Shown here one piece after another: positions 43,601-53,096 of a stretch of DNA of 64,000 bases (positions within the stretch are counted from its first letter, which is position 1; the number at the start of each line of letters is the position of its first letter). Under the pieces are notes generated by a model. It had not been told where the DNA came from, ran no database searches, and was given only the letters and a program-made list of their open reading frames with translations. The stretch spans positions 682,001 through 746,000 of the forward strand of contig CAVUQC010000007.1 in NCBI GenBank assembly GCA_963743575.1, read 5' to 3'. This stretch comes from DASUPK01 sp963743575. GTDB lineage: Bacteria; Actinomycetota; Thermoleophilia; Solirubrobacterales; 70-9. The position numbers and the translations under genes were made by a program.

Positions 43601-44986
43601 TCACTCGATCCCGAACCCTCCGCCACCACCACCAGATCCACCTCCACCGCCTGATCCGCCACCTCCGCCACTTGGCCCTCCGAACTCGCCGCTGCTCGAG
43701 CTGCCGGAGGAGGACGACGCCGGCGGTGACTCGACTCCGAACTGGCGGCTCTTCTGCTGGACGGGGGTCGGTGGCGAGCTCGACGGTTCCGCTTCCTTCG
43801 GGGGCGAGGGCGCCTGAGTGGGCTCGGTCGGAGCGGCGTCCTCTTTCTGAGCCGTCGTCGTTGCAGGCTCGACTGGTCTCTGGATCGCGGGCTTCTGGTT
43901 CCCGCGATCTCCGCCGGCGATCGTGCCGGGGTCGACGACGCCGGTGGCCACGCAGGTTGCTCCACCGGCCGCGGTCGCTCCGCAGATCGCGAGCACCTTC
44001 GCGACTGCGGCCACCCCCGCTCCGCGAGATCCGCCCGCAGCCGTGACCGACGCCGCGTCGCCGTTCCCCCCTCCCCGCGACATCAGTGAGTAGCCGGCCT
44101 CCCGAATCTTGTCCACGATCGCCCCGGCGCGTTCCGTGATCCATTCGTGCGGGTGACCGCCCATCGACTGGTCGAGGAGCGGGCCGGCCGGCATTAGCCC
44201 GAAGATCTTGTCCGGGATCGCGCGGTACGCACGCAGCTTCGCGCGGCAGGCGGCACAGCTCCTCAGGTGGAACTCGAGCGCCTCCGTCGAACCATTCGCG
44301 TTTTCGCCGTCGGCCATCTCGGAGAGAGCACTGGCCAACTGGTCACATCGACGTCCGTCCTCGATCTCGGCGAAGACCTGCAGGAAGCGCTTCCTGCCCT
44401 CCGCCATGCACCTGTTGATCTTCGTATACGACCAACCGGTGATCTCGCCTATCTCGGCATACGAGTACCCCTGCGCCTTCAGGGTCAACGCGCGGACCTC
44501 CTGGGGCTTCAGGGCATTGAGCGCCTCGCCGCTTCTCATCACCCGCTCGCGCCGCGCCAGGCGATCGTTCGGACCCGGGCTCTCGGAGGCGATCGAGTCG
44601 AGGGGATCCCACTCCTCCTCCCCATCGGATCCCGAAGCCCGGTGCGATCCGAGCAGGCGCTCCCGCTGCCTGCGCACCGCCAGCGCTTCGCGCTTGGTGA
44701 CTGTCTGCATCCAGCGGACCAGGGAGTCGCCGCCGATCGGCGGGGCCTTCGTGAGCAGGATCTCGAGGGCACGCTGGTACGCGTCCTCGGCGTCGTCCGC
44801 GCAGATGGAGTATCGCCGCGCAGTCCGCCGGAAGACGGCGTCGTGCGTCTCGATCAGCTCGCTGGCCGCACGACGGCGCGACTCGGGAGAGGCAACTGCC
44901 TCGGTGGCCTCGTCTGCGGATCGGGCGTCGGCCCCGGCCCGACCGGTTGTTCCTCCCAACAGACCCAGACGGCTCACCTCCGACAC
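43601..44986 (-). CDS. Sigma-70-family factor fused to zinc-finger, membrane segment and Gly/Pro-rich tail
   Basis: A 461-residue protein of unusual design. Residues about 35-110 look like sigma region 2 (HDAVFRRTARRYSICADDAEDA, then TKREALAVRRQRE). Residues about 155-205 look like region 4 (ALKPQEVRALTLKAQGYSYA, then EIGEITGWSYTKINRCMAEG). A zinc-binding HxxxCxxC motif typical of anti-sigma factors follows (EFHLRSCAACRAKLRAY). A hydrophobic segment (VAAVAKVLAICGATAAGGAT) comes next and a long Ser/Pro/Gly-rich tail that would lie outside. Sigma and anti-sigma functions may thus be combined and membrane-held. The decayed surface-protein gene lies 45 bases downstream and may have been its target. 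Confidence 0.8.
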   Translation of the reverse strand: MSEVSRLGLLGGTTGRAGADARSADEATEAVASPESRRRAASELIETHDAVFRRTARRYSICADDAEDAYQRALEILLTKAPPIGGDSLVRWMQTVTKREALAVRRQRERLLGSHRASGSDGEEEWDPLDSIASESPGPNDRLARRERVMRSGEALNALKPQEVRALTLKAQGYSYAEIGEITGWSYTKINRCMAEGRKRFLQVFAEIEDGRRCDQLASALSEMADGENANGSTEALEFHLRSCAACRAKLRAYRAIPDKIFGLMPAGPLLDQSMGGHPHEWITERAGAIVDKIREAGYSLMSRGGGNGDAASVTAAGGSRGAGVAAVAKVLAICGATAAGGATCVATGVVDPGTIAGGDRGNQKPAIQRPVEPATTTAQKEDAAPTEPTQAPSPPKEAEPSSSPPTPVQQKSRQFGVESPPASSSSGSSSSGEFGGPSGGGGGSGGGGGSGGGGGGFGIE

Positions 44987-45142
44987 ATCCGGGTGAGGCG
45001 GAAATTGCCACTACTCGCCCCATTTGGCCAGGGTCGGTCTTCCGAGCTCGGCGGAATTAGTCGCAAATTGCGCCGAGGATGCGCCAGAAATTGGGATGCC
45101 TCCGTGCTTGCCCGGTCGCTCGTCGCCTGCGAGACTCAGCGC
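44987..45142. other. Divergent intergenic region
   Basis: 156 bases between the sigma-like gene and the secreted-protein gene. Three AAATTG motifs are present (45002, 45065, 45088) but I see no convincing palindrome or promoter. GTG at 45104 is an alternative start for the rightward gene. Confidence 0.3.
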
Positions 45143-45691
45143 GTGTCCGTCGGGAGGGGAGCCATTGCAGCTGCCGTCACACTCGCCACGCTGGTGTGCG
45201 GGCTATCGGCGCCAGCCTCGGGGCAGGCCGGCGGCACCACCGGCGCCCGCATTTCCTCCTCCAGCAAGAAGACGAAGTTCGTCTTCCTGAAGGCGAAGGT
45301 CGGCTCCGACGGCTTCGTGACCCCGGGCCAGCCCGAGACGATCTCGATCGCGCGGATGGCGCCGAAGGCGATGATCGCCGTCTTCATCGAGCCGCCACCG
45401 ACCACGCTGCAGTGCGGCGAGCTCTACTTCTGCGATGTCGCGCCGGCCGCGCCCGCCACCGGGTCCCCGCCCTTCAAGGCCAATGCCAAGGGCCGGGCGG
45501 TGCTCACCTTCGTGATGCCGGACAGCTACTTCCTGGAGACCGACCCGTTCAACCCGAAGATCCGGACGCCGGTCACCTTCGCGAACCAGCAGCGGATCCA
45601 CATCGACGTCCAGGGCACCTCCAAGGTGAAGGGGGTCCGGCGCGAGAGCTTCGGCTTCGCGCGGGCGACCGTCGAGCGGCCGCCCTCCTGA
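45143..45691 (+). CDS. Secreted protein of unknown function
   Basis: 182 residues from the GTG at 45143 (a GTG at 45104 would add 13). A signal peptide runs to about residue 28 (IAAAVTLATLVCGLSAPASG). The mature domain of about 150 residues is beta-rich with one likely disulphide (LQCGELYFCDV) and a repeated aromatic-Pro pattern (FKANAKGRAVLTFVMPDSYF). It ends in a basic segment. No family recognised. It is followed 61 bases later by a nucleotide-sugar enzyme on the same strand. Confidence 0.7.
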   Translation: MSVGRGAIAAAVTLATLVCGLSAPASGQAGGTTGARISSSSKKTKFVFLKAKVGSDGFVTPGQPETISIARMAPKAMIAVFIEPPPTTLQCGELYFCDVAPAAPATGSPPFKANAKGRAVLTFVMPDSYFLETDPFNPKIRTPVTFANQQRIHIDVQGTSKVKGVRRESFGFARATVERPPS

Positions 45692-45752
45692 CCCGATCCC
45701 CTGCGATCCATCTTCCGCCGGCCCGGAACGTCGTAGCTATGCTCGCCCGCCT

Positions 45753-46700
<948 letters not shown>

Positions 46701-46776
46701 CCGACCTAGCCGACTGATCTATCCCGCCAATAGCGCGTAAGACCTGAAGGCCGCGCGGCCGTACACTCGCGCCTTC

Positions 46777-48330
46777 GTGAGGGACGCATCAGGGGATAGG
46801 GGAACAGCTCTGCGGACGGTGATCGGCGTCGTGGCCGCGGCCGCCACCTTCGTGGTCGGCGTCGCCGGTGCCCAGGCCGCAACTTTCTACGTCGACGACA
46901 GCTCGCCGACCGCCGCCACCCCCTGCACCGCTCCGCCGCCGGCCGCCTCCTGCCAGACCATCATGGCCGCGGTCACGCAGGCCCGAGGGGTCGCAGGCCC
47001 GAACACGATCGAGGTGGCCGCCGGTACCTACACCGAGCTGGTCCAGCTCAACGACAACCCCCACGACGATGGGCTGACGATCGACGGCGCGGGCAGGACG
47101 ACGACCAACATCGTGCTTCCGAATGCCGCGACGACGGGGGTCGTCATGGGCCGCCCGGGCCAGACGGTGCGGCATCTGAGCGTCGAGGTCCCGAGCACCA
47201 CCACCGCCACCAACAAGGTGGGGGTGGACGTCGGCAACAGCGGTCAAACCCTCGACGACGTCGCCGTCCTGATGAGCGGTGGGGACTCGACCAGCGACCC
47301 CGCCATCAGCGTCTTTGGGGCCGCAGGCCCGAGGACGCTCAGCCATCTGAACGTCTCCGACAACGGCAATACGGCCTGGACCAGCAAGGCTCTGGACATC
47401 TCCGCGATCACCGGGCCGGTGACCGTCACCGACTCCATGCTCCAGTCCAACGAGAGGGTGATCGAGACCTTCGCTGACAACACAATCGTCAAGCGGGTGG
47501 TGGCCGAGACGACGAGCACGGCCTTTTCGAAGCCCGTGATCGGAGTCATCTCTCCGGGCCCGCTCAACGGTGCCGGGACCAAGGACGCCAGGCTGACGAT
47601 CTCCTCGTCGCTCGTGATCGGCGGCCAGGAAGGCGTCGTCGCTCAAAACGGGTTCACGGACTCCGCTCACCAGACCGCGACGGCGAACGTTCTCAACACG
47701 ACGATCGACCCGCTCCTGCCGAGAGGCACCGACGGGGTTGACGGGGTCAATGCGTTCGACAACGTCGCCAACGCCACTGCGACGGTCAACGTCGACAGCT
47801 CGATCGTGGTGCGTCCGGCTTTCGCGAGCAACTCGGCGACCGGCGGCGCGAGCTCGGTGACCTGCACCAACACCGATATCCCCAACAGCGTCTACGCCGG
47901 GGATCCGACCCACGGGCCGCTGTCCTGCGGCACCGCGGCGGGCAACCCCGGCGGCAACACGACGACCGACCCCAGCCAGCTCTTCGTCTTCGCACCACCG
48001 TTCTTCCTCAACTGGCACCTCAGCGACACCTCGCCGGCGATCGACACCGGGTCGCCCCTGGGGCTCACCGCCGACGAGTCAACCACCGACCTGGACGGCA
48101 ACAACCGCGTCCTGAACGGCGTCGGCGCCTGCCCGGCGGTCCGTGACCGAGGTGCCTACGAGCACGCGGCCGGCGGGGACGACTGCTCCCCGCCGCCGCC
48201 ACCGCCACCGCCGGGTGGCGGCGCATCGCCGGGAGCAGCCACGCCCACTCCAAGGACGAGGTGCAAGAAGAAGAGAAAGCACAAGCGGGCCGTCACCGCC
48301 AAGAAGTGCAAGAAGAAGAAGCGGCGCTAG
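46777..48330 (+). CDS. Secreted parallel-beta-helix-like surface protein with basic Cys tail
   Basis: A 517-residue protein from GTG 46777 with a signal peptide (VIGVVAAAATFVVGVAGAQA). The ectodomain has pectate-lyase/beta-helix-like repeats (TIMAAVTQARGVAG, NTIEVAAGTYTELVQL, LTIDGAGRTTTNIVLP) and the ending LSDTSPAIDTGSPLGLTADE, common in right-handed beta-helix cell-surface proteins. A Pro-rich linker then leads to the C-terminal tail CKKKRKHKRAVTAKKC with two cysteines 15 apart, followed by KKKKRR at the end. No transmembrane anchor or LPXTG motif is present. The same tail occurs at 58818 and 61089. Confidence 0.82.
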   Translation: MRDASGDRGTALRTVIGVVAAAATFVVGVAGAQAATFYVDDSSPTAATPCTAPPPAASCQTIMAAVTQARGVAGPNTIEVAAGTYTELVQLNDNPHDDGLTIDGAGRTTTNIVLPNAATTGVVMGRPGQTVRHLSVEVPSTTTATNKVGVDVGNSGQTLDDVAVLMSGGDSTSDPAISVFGAAGPRTLSHLNVSDNGNTAWTSKALDISAITGPVTVTDSMLQSNERVIETFADNTIVKRVVAETTSTAFSKPVIGVISPGPLNGAGTKDARLTISSSLVIGGQEGVVAQNGFTDSAHQTATANVLNTTIDPLLPRGTDGVDGVNAFDNVANATATVNVDSSIVVRPAFASNSATGGASSVTCTNTDIPNSVYAGDPTHGPLSCGTAAGNPGGNTTTDPSQLFVFAPPFFLNWHLSDTSPAIDTGSPLGLTADESTTDLDGNNRVLNGVGACPAVRDRGAYEHAAGGDDCSPPPPPPPPGGGASPGAATPTPRTRCKKKRKHKRAVTAKKCKKKKRR

Positions 48331-48340
48331 TACCCCGGCT

Positions 48341-48724
48341 CTAGGGGCGCAGCGGCGAATCGAGCGCCTGGAGCGCCCAGCCGTTCCCGTCCGGGTCCTT
48401 GAAGAAGACGAAGCGGCCCCACGGGAAGTCCTGGACCTCACTCACGTCAACGCCCCGCTCGGCGAGCTCGGCGCGAGCTGCGTCGGCGTCATCGATGACG
48501 AGCTGCAGGCCGTCGACGGAGCCCGGCTCCATCTCGTGGGCGCCCGTGGTCAGCGCGATAGAGGACGCCGAGCCGGGAGGGGTGAGCTGGACGAACCGGA
48601 TCTCATCGCTCACCCGGTGATCGTGGTCGTCGTTGAAGCCGACCTTGTTCACGTAGAAGTCCTTGGCCCGGTCGATGTCCGAGACCGGCACCTGGATCAG
48701 CTCCAGCTTCATTTCGAAAGCCAT
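48341..48724 (-). CDS. VOC-superfamily (glyoxalase-like) protein
   Basis: 127 residues from the ATG at 48724 (GGAGAT upstream). Paired beta-alpha-beta modules of the vicinal-oxygen-chelate fold: LELIQVPVSDIDRAKDFYVN and LQLVIDDADAARAELAERGV, ending FFKDPDGNGWALQAL. The frame is open further up but overlaps marR. It may be a dioxygenase, glyoxalase or resistance protein; metal ligands are not certain. Divergent from marR across two palindromes. Confidence 0.83.
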   Translation of the reverse strand: MAFEMKLELIQVPVSDIDRAKDFYVNKVGFNDDHDHRVSDEIRFVQLTPPGSASSIALTTGAHEMEPGSVDGLQLVIDDADAARAELAERGVDVSEVQDFPWGRFVFFKDPDGNGWALQALDSPLRP

Positions 48725-48749
48725 CTGAATCTCCTTGTAGACTGATTGC

Positions 48750-48776
48750 TTAGTTGCTAAATATCTTAGTAACTGA
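48750..48776. promoter_or_regulatory. Tandem palindromes, candidate MarR operators
   Basis: TTAGTTGCTAA (48750-48760) and TTAGTAACTGA (48766-48776) are two near-palindromic sites with centres 16 bases apart. They lie in the 64-base gap between the divergent VOC and marR genes. TTAG-N3-CTAA cores are usual for MarR-family operators, and the gap holds the promoters of both genes. Confidence 0.6.
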
Positions 48777-48788
48777 GAGATTATCACA

Positions 48789-49259
48789 GTGGCGAAAAGA
48801 CGCAAGAAGAGCGAGCAGGTCGGAGAGTTGATCCGCGAGTTCCGCGAGAGCGGCAACCTGGACGACGCGTTCGACAACCTGGCGGCGGAGCGGCTCGGCG
48901 TGAGCGAGACCGACCTGCACTGCCTGAACATCGTCGAGAATGCGGGCGGCGTGACGGCCGGGGAGCTGGCAGCCCAGTCCGGCCTGACCACGGGCGCCGT
49001 CACCGGGGTGATCGACCGCCTTGAGAAGAAGGGGTTCGCGCGGCGCGTGTCGGATCCCGTCGACCGCCGGAGGGTCAAGGTCGAGGTGACCAGGGCCTTC
49101 TACAGCCGGGCCGAGCGAATCTGGGGCCCGGTGGCCGCGGAGTGGACCTCATCGCTCGAGCGCTTCAGCGGCGAGCAGTTGGAGAGCTTCCACCAGTTCC
49201 TGCGAACGACAAACACGATCACCCGGAGCCACCTGGGCCGGTTGCGCGAGATGCGATGA
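48789..49259 (+). CDS. MarR-family transcriptional regulator
   Basis: A 156-residue winged-helix regulator from GTG 48789. The helix-turn-helix and wing are seen in GVTAGELAAQSGLTTGAVTG and VIDRLEKKGFARRVSDPVDR, followed by RRRVKVEVT; flanking helices would form the dimer interface. It is probably autoregulated through the palindromes at 48750-48776 and controls the divergent VOC gene. The PEP-mutase-family gene starts seven bases after its stop, so it is likely in the same transcript. Confidence 0.92.
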   Translation: MAKRRKKSEQVGELIREFRESGNLDDAFDNLAAERLGVSETDLHCLNIVENAGGVTAGELAAQSGLTTGAVTGVIDRLEKKGFARRVSDPVDRRRVKVEVTRAFYSRAERIWGPVAAEWTSSLERFSGEQLESFHQFLRTTNTITRSHLGRLREMR

Positions 49260-49266
49260 TCGGGTC

Positions 49267-50064
49267 GTGGCCACACAGCAGGACAAGGGCAACGCGTTCC
49301 GCGCTCTCCATCAGGGCGAACCCTTCGTAATCCCCAACCCCTGGGACGCCGGCAGCGCCAAGATCCTGGCCGGACTCGGCTTCAGGGCGCTCGCAACGAC
49401 CAGCGGCGGCTTCGCCTTCACCCTCGGGCGTTCGGACGGCGAGGTCACCCTCGACGACACCCGCACTCACGTCACGTCGGTCGCCGGTGCGACGGATCTG
49501 CCCGTGTCGGTCGACCTCGAGAACGGCTACGGCCCGTCTCCGGAGGATGCGTCCCAAGCCATCGCCGCCGTCGCGGAGGCGGGTGCGGTCGGCGGCTCCA
49601 TTGAGGACTACGACCGCGACGCCGGTCGGCTCTACGAGTTGGACGAAGCGGTCGAGCGGCTCGCCGCCGCGATTGAGGCAGCGCGATCGCTCGATTTCCC
49701 GTTCACCCTCACCGCGCGCGCCGAGAACTACCTGCGGGGCAACCCCGATCTCGACGACACGATTGCGCGTCTCCAGGCCTATGAGGAGGCAGGCGCGGAT
49801 GTCCTGTATGCGCCCTTCGTCATGGATCGGGACGACCTCAGGGCTATCTGCGATTCAGTCTCGAAGCCCGTCAACGTCCTCGCCTTCGGCCGGCTCGGAT
49901 TGAGCCTCGCCGAGATCGGCGAGCTGGGTGGCCAGAGGGCGAGCATCGGCAGCGCCCTCACGTGGACGGCGATGAACCGCGCGATCCAGGCGGGCGAGCG
50001 CCTGCTGGAGGGGGACTTCTCGGCGCTCACCCCGCCCGATCCGCGGATCAAGGACTGGCTCTAG
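49267..50064 (+). CDS. Isocitrate lyase/PEP mutase-family enzyme
   Basis: A 265-residue TIM-barrel enzyme from GTG 49267. Seen: VIPNPWDAGSAKILAGLGF, TTSGGFA, the metal-binding acidic strand LPVSVDLENGYG, GGSIEDYDR and the arginine region TLTARAENYLRG. These match the PEP-phosphonomutase-like branch; its members include oxaloacetate decarboxylases and C-C lyases. No phosphonate genes are near, so the exact reaction is open. It is translationally close to marR and shares a CTAG stop overlap with the convergent DUF4242 gene. Confidence 0.86.
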   Translation: MATQQDKGNAFRALHQGEPFVIPNPWDAGSAKILAGLGFRALATTSGGFAFTLGRSDGEVTLDDTRTHVTSVAGATDLPVSVDLENGYGPSPEDASQAIAAVAEAGAVGGSIEDYDRDAGRLYELDEAVERLAAAIEAARSLDFPFTLTARAENYLRGNPDLDDTIARLQAYEEAGADVLYAPFVMDRDDLRAICDSVSKPVNVLAFGRLGLSLAEIGELGGQRASIGSALTWTAMNRAIQAGERLLEGDFSALTPPDPRIKDWL

Positions 50065-50360
50065 CTCGCCGCTGCCGGCTCCGGATCGGGTCGGATGATC
50101 ACGGTGTCCGCGACTTCGAGCACCTCGTCCGCCGGCATGTCGACGCGCTGGGCGTGATTGCGAACGGCCTCGATGTCGGTCGCCTGGTAGATGCAGACGG
50201 TGCCCAGAGTGCCGCCGTCCTCCTTGATCACGTAACTGCGGATCCAAGCAATGTCATCGGGGAAGTCATCCTCGGCAACCTGCTTCGAGCGCTCGGCAGT
50301 CGCCTCCAGCTCCTCCGGCGACGCCCAGGCCTTCTCGCGGCGAATCACATACGTGTTCAT
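50061..50360 (-). CDS. DUF4242 small protein
   Basis: A 99-residue cytoplasmic protein with the ferredoxin-like DUF4242 pattern: NTYVIRREKAW, WIRSYVIKEDGGTLGTVCIY and QATDIEAVRNHAQRVDMPAD. A Streptomyces member binds nickel; whether this one does is unknown. It has GGAGAAGGA before the ATG and stands alone. Confidence 0.78.
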   Translation of the reverse strand: MNTYVIRREKAWASPEELEATAERSKQVAEDDFPDDIAWIRSYVIKEDGGTLGTVCIYQATDIEAVRNHAQRVDMPADEVLEVADTVIIRPDPEPAAAS

Positions 50361-50456
50361 GTCCTTCTCCTTCCCTAGTTGCGATTAAGAGTCTGCCACT
50401 TGCAGACCCATCGTCATCGAGAGGGGAATACGCGGAAGGCGCGAGCGAGGATGTAG

Positions 50457-51335
50457 CTACTTCGCCGGAACGTCGGTCGGCATCTTGAACTGACGGCCGA
50501 CCACCTTCGAGAACGTCTTCTCCGGCAAGTTCCCCTTGAGCCGGGCGGCGACCTTCGCGTCAGTGCCGACCAGATAGCGATGCTTCGGCTTCTCTGAGCG
50601 GATCGCCGTGTGGATGACCTTCGCCACCTTCTCCGGCTTGATGCCGCGTTTCGCGGTCTCGGTCAGGACCTCATCCATTCGCTTGAGCTGTTTGCCATAG
50701 AGGCGCTTCGTGTTCTCCGGCATTTTCGCGAACTGATCCTCGATCGTCTCGGCCCCCTTCTTCCAGATTGGCGTATCGATCGAGCCCGGTTCCACGACCA
50801 CCACATCGATCCCCCAGGGGGCAAGCTCTCCACGAAGCGACTCGCCGAGGGCCTCAATCGCGAACTTGGAGGTGTTGTACGGGGACATGAACGGGGTGGC
50901 GACGCGACCTCCGATCGAGGCGATGAAGACGATCGTTCCCGGCTTCTCGCGAATGAGAGGCAGGAATGCCTGGGTGACCGCCACCTGGCCGACCAGGTTC
51001 ACTTCGAGCACGTTGCGGAGGATGTCGAGGTCCATGGTCTCGACCGGCCCCCCGTCGCCCACGCCGGCGTTGTTGACCAGCCCCGCCAGGCCTTCCTCGC
51101 CCAGCGCACTCTCGACCTCGTCCTTGGCCGACTTGATCGAGCGGGCCTCGGTGACATCGATCGTGATCGGGGTCAGCCGGTCCGAGCCATCCGCGCCCAG
51201 CGACTTGGCATCGGCTTCCTTGCGGACGCCCGCGAACACGCGGTAGCCCTCCTTGTCGAGGAGGAGTGCCGTGGCTCGGCCGATTCCGCTCGAAGCTCCC
51301 GTGACCACGACCGCGCCACTTTCGTTGCCGGCCAT
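50457..51335 (-). CDS. Short-chain dehydrogenase/reductase
   Basis: A 292-residue SDR enzyme. Cofactor motif VVVTGASSGIGRATALLLD, structural NNAGVG, catalytic Ser in IVFIASIGGRV and YxxxK in YNTSKFAIEALGESL. Length and the extended C-terminal helices fit the classical SDR group acting on lipophilic alcohols or retinol-like substrates. Cofactor preference is unclear. No operon partner; the UDP-GlcNAc epimerase is divergent. Confidence 0.87.
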   Translation of the reverse strand: MAGNESGAVVVTGASSGIGRATALLLDKEGYRVFAGVRKEADAKSLGADGSDRLTPITIDVTEARSIKSAKDEVESALGEEGLAGLVNNAGVGDGGPVETMDLDILRNVLEVNLVGQVAVTQAFLPLIREKPGTIVFIASIGGRVATPFMSPYNTSKFAIEALGESLRGELAPWGIDVVVVEPGSIDTPIWKKGAETIEDQFAKMPENTKRLYGKQLKRMDEVLTETAKRGIKPEKVAKVIHTAIRSEKPKHRYLVGTDAKVAARLKGNLPEKTFSKVVGRQFKMPTDVPAK

Positions 51336-51384
51336 CGCGTCGGGACACTACCGGAGGCGATTCAGCCCGCTAGGTTGCCCCGCT

Positions 51385-52476
51385 GTGACCGCCTCGGTGC
51401 TCGCCGTCGTCGGCGCGCGACCCAACTTCGTCAAGTCCGCTCCGGTAATCACCGCCCTGGAGGCCTCGGGCGATGTCTCGCTGCGCCTGCTCCACACGGG
51501 GCAGCACTACGACCGCGCCCTTTCCGGAGGGTTCATCGAGCGCCTTGGGATGCGAGAGCCAGACGCCAACCTGGAGGTCGGCTCGGGATCGCATGGCGCG
51601 CAGACCGCGGCGGCTCTGACCGGCGTGGAGGCCGAGCTGATGGAGCATCCAGCCGATCTGGTCCTGGTCGCGGGCGACGTCAACTCCACCGTCGCCGCGG
51701 CGCTGGCGGCCACGAAGCTCCACGTCGCGGTGGCCCACATCGAGTCGGGTCTGCGTTCGGGCGACTGGGAGATGCCCGAGGAGGTCAACCGCGTCCTCAC
51801 CGATCGGATCTCCGACGTGCTGCTCTGCACATCGCCGGATGCCGTGGAGAACCTCACGGCTGAAGGCATCGCCGGCGACGGCGTGCAGCTGGTCGGCAAC
51901 ACGATGATCGACAGCCTCTTCCGCTTGCTCGACAGCGTGAACCGGCCCGCCGTGCTCGGCCGCAATGCGGTGAAGAGCAGGGAGTTCGTATTGGTCACGC
52001 TGCACCGCCCGGCCCTGGTGGACGACCCGGAGAAGCTCGGCCCGACTATGAAGGTGCTTGCCGGCCTCGCCGACTCGATCCCGATGATCTTCCCCGTCCA
52101 TCCCCGCACACGGGAGCGCTTGGCCGGGTCGGGTGCCGGCTGGGGCAAGGTCCTTCTGACCCCGCCGATGGACTACGACGACTTCATCGCATTAGAGGCG
52201 GAGGCGCGGCTGGTGATCACGGATTCCGGAGGCGTACAGGAGGAGACCAGCGCACTCGGCACCCCCTGTCTCACCTACCGCACCACCACAGAGCGGCCGA
52301 TCACGATCGAGCTCGGCACGAACGAGCTCATCGGCGTGGATCCGGCCGCGCTCAGCGAGGCGGCCGAGCGCGCCCTGACGACCGAAGTGCCCGAGAAGCC
52401 GCTCGAGATTCCCCTCTGGGATGGCAAGGCGGGGCCGCGCGCGGCGGCTGCGGTCGAAGGGTTCCTCGGCTCCTGA
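51385..52476 (+). CDS. wecB: UDP-N-acetylglucosamine 2-epimerase (non-hydrolysing)
   Basis: 363 residues from GTG 51385. Family landmarks: VVGARPNFVKSAPVI at the start, LLHTGQHYD, the Glu-containing HIESGLRSGDWEMPEEVNR, VTLHRPALVD and the C-terminal ITDSGGVQEETSALGTPCLT. It interconverts UDP-GlcNAc and UDP-ManNAc for surface polysaccharide or teichoic-acid linkage units. It stands alone on the plus strand and ends just before the strong hairpin at 52479. Confidence 0.92.
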   Translation: MTASVLAVVGARPNFVKSAPVITALEASGDVSLRLLHTGQHYDRALSGGFIERLGMREPDANLEVGSGSHGAQTAAALTGVEAELMEHPADLVLVAGDVNSTVAAALAATKLHVAVAHIESGLRSGDWEMPEEVNRVLTDRISDVLLCTSPDAVENLTAEGIAGDGVQLVGNTMIDSLFRLLDSVNRPAVLGRNAVKSREFVLVTLHRPALVDDPEKLGPTMKVLAGLADSIPMIFPVHPRTRERLAGSGAGWGKVLLTPPMDYDDFIALEAEARLVITDSGGVQEETSALGTPCLTYRTTTERPITIELGTNELIGVDPAALSEAAERALTTEVPEKPLEIPLWDGKAGPRAAAAVEGFLGS

Positions 52477-52478
52477 CA

Positions 52479-52515
52479 GCCAAGGGGTCAGACCCCAAGG
52501 GGTCTGACCCCTGGC
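52479..52515. terminator. Long inverted repeat after wecB
   Basis: GCCAAGGGGTCAGACCCC and GGGGTCTGACCCCTGGC form a stem of about 17 pairs with one bulged A and a two-base loop. Another partial copy, GACCTGACCCCCTGG, starts at 52523. It starts three bases after the wecB stop, so a transcription terminator is likely; the extra copy suggests it may also be a mobile small repeat. Confidence 0.6.
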
Positions 52516-52571
52516 TTGCAAGACCTGACCCCCTGGGAGGAGCGCGCGTGGACTAGACGAATGCCCGCACC

Positions 52572-53096
52572 ATGAAGACTGCAAGCCGCACCCTCGTCAA
52601 GTCTCCGCCCGAAGTCTGGGAGCAACTGGATCATCCCGGCCGCATGCAGGGCCTGATGTCCGCCCTGGTCGGACACGCAGCGGACGTCACCGTGTACGAG
52701 CGCGAGGAGGAGTCGAAGCTCGCCTGGCGCGCCTCCGACGAGGCCTGGATCGAGGTCGAGATCGCCGAGAAGGGATGGGGGACGAACGTCAGCGTCACCG
52801 CCGAGAACGGTTCCGAGCCGACCAAGCTCGAGGGCTGGCTCGACGCGGTGATCGACGAACTGGCGACACCGACCAAGCGCCCCTTCGAGAGCATCAGCGA
52901 GGCGCCGGAGGAGGCACCCCCGCTCGAGCCGGTGGAGGAGCCCGAGCCCGACGAGGAGCCGGTGGAGGTGCCGGAGCCCGACGAGCAGGAGGTCGAGGAG
53001 CCCGAGCCGGTGGTTGCAGTCGTGGAGGACCCGGCGCCGGAGCCCGAGACCCCGGAACCGAAGAAGAAAAAGCGCTTCGGCTTCCTTGGCTTCTGA
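52572..53096 (+). CDS. SRPBCC-like protein with acidic Pro/Glu tail
   Basis: A 174-residue protein. Residues 1-100 look like a short START/SRPBCC-type domain (ASRTLVKSPPEVWEQLDHPG, then LAWRASDEAWIEVEIAEKGW). Residues about 105-165 are a repetitive acidic tail of Pro-Glu-Asp-Val units, followed by KKKKRFGFLGF at the end. A ligand is not known. The GIY-YIG-like gene starts inside its last codons, so the two are probably co-expressed. Confidence 0.7.
   Translation: MKTASRTLVKSPPEVWEQLDHPGRMQGLMSALVGHAADVTVYEREEESKLAWRASDEAWIEVEIAEKGWGTNVSVTAENGSEPTKLEGWLDAVIDELATPTKRPFESISEAPEEAPPLEPVEEPEPDEEPVEVPEPDEQEVEEPEPVVAVVEDPAPEPETPEPKKKKRFGFLGF

Noticed and set aside
49267..50064. Phosphonate biosynthesis (PEP mutase) locus.
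   Set aside because: No phosphonopyruvate decarboxylase or other phosphonate gene is nearby; the enzyme family includes many lyases and decarboxylases.
52921..53075. Repetitive GAGCCCGAG-type units inside the 52572 gene, resembling a short tandem array.
   Set aside because: They encode the Pro/Glu-rich tail in frame and have no regular spacers, so this is coding low complexity, not a CRISPR or VNTR call.
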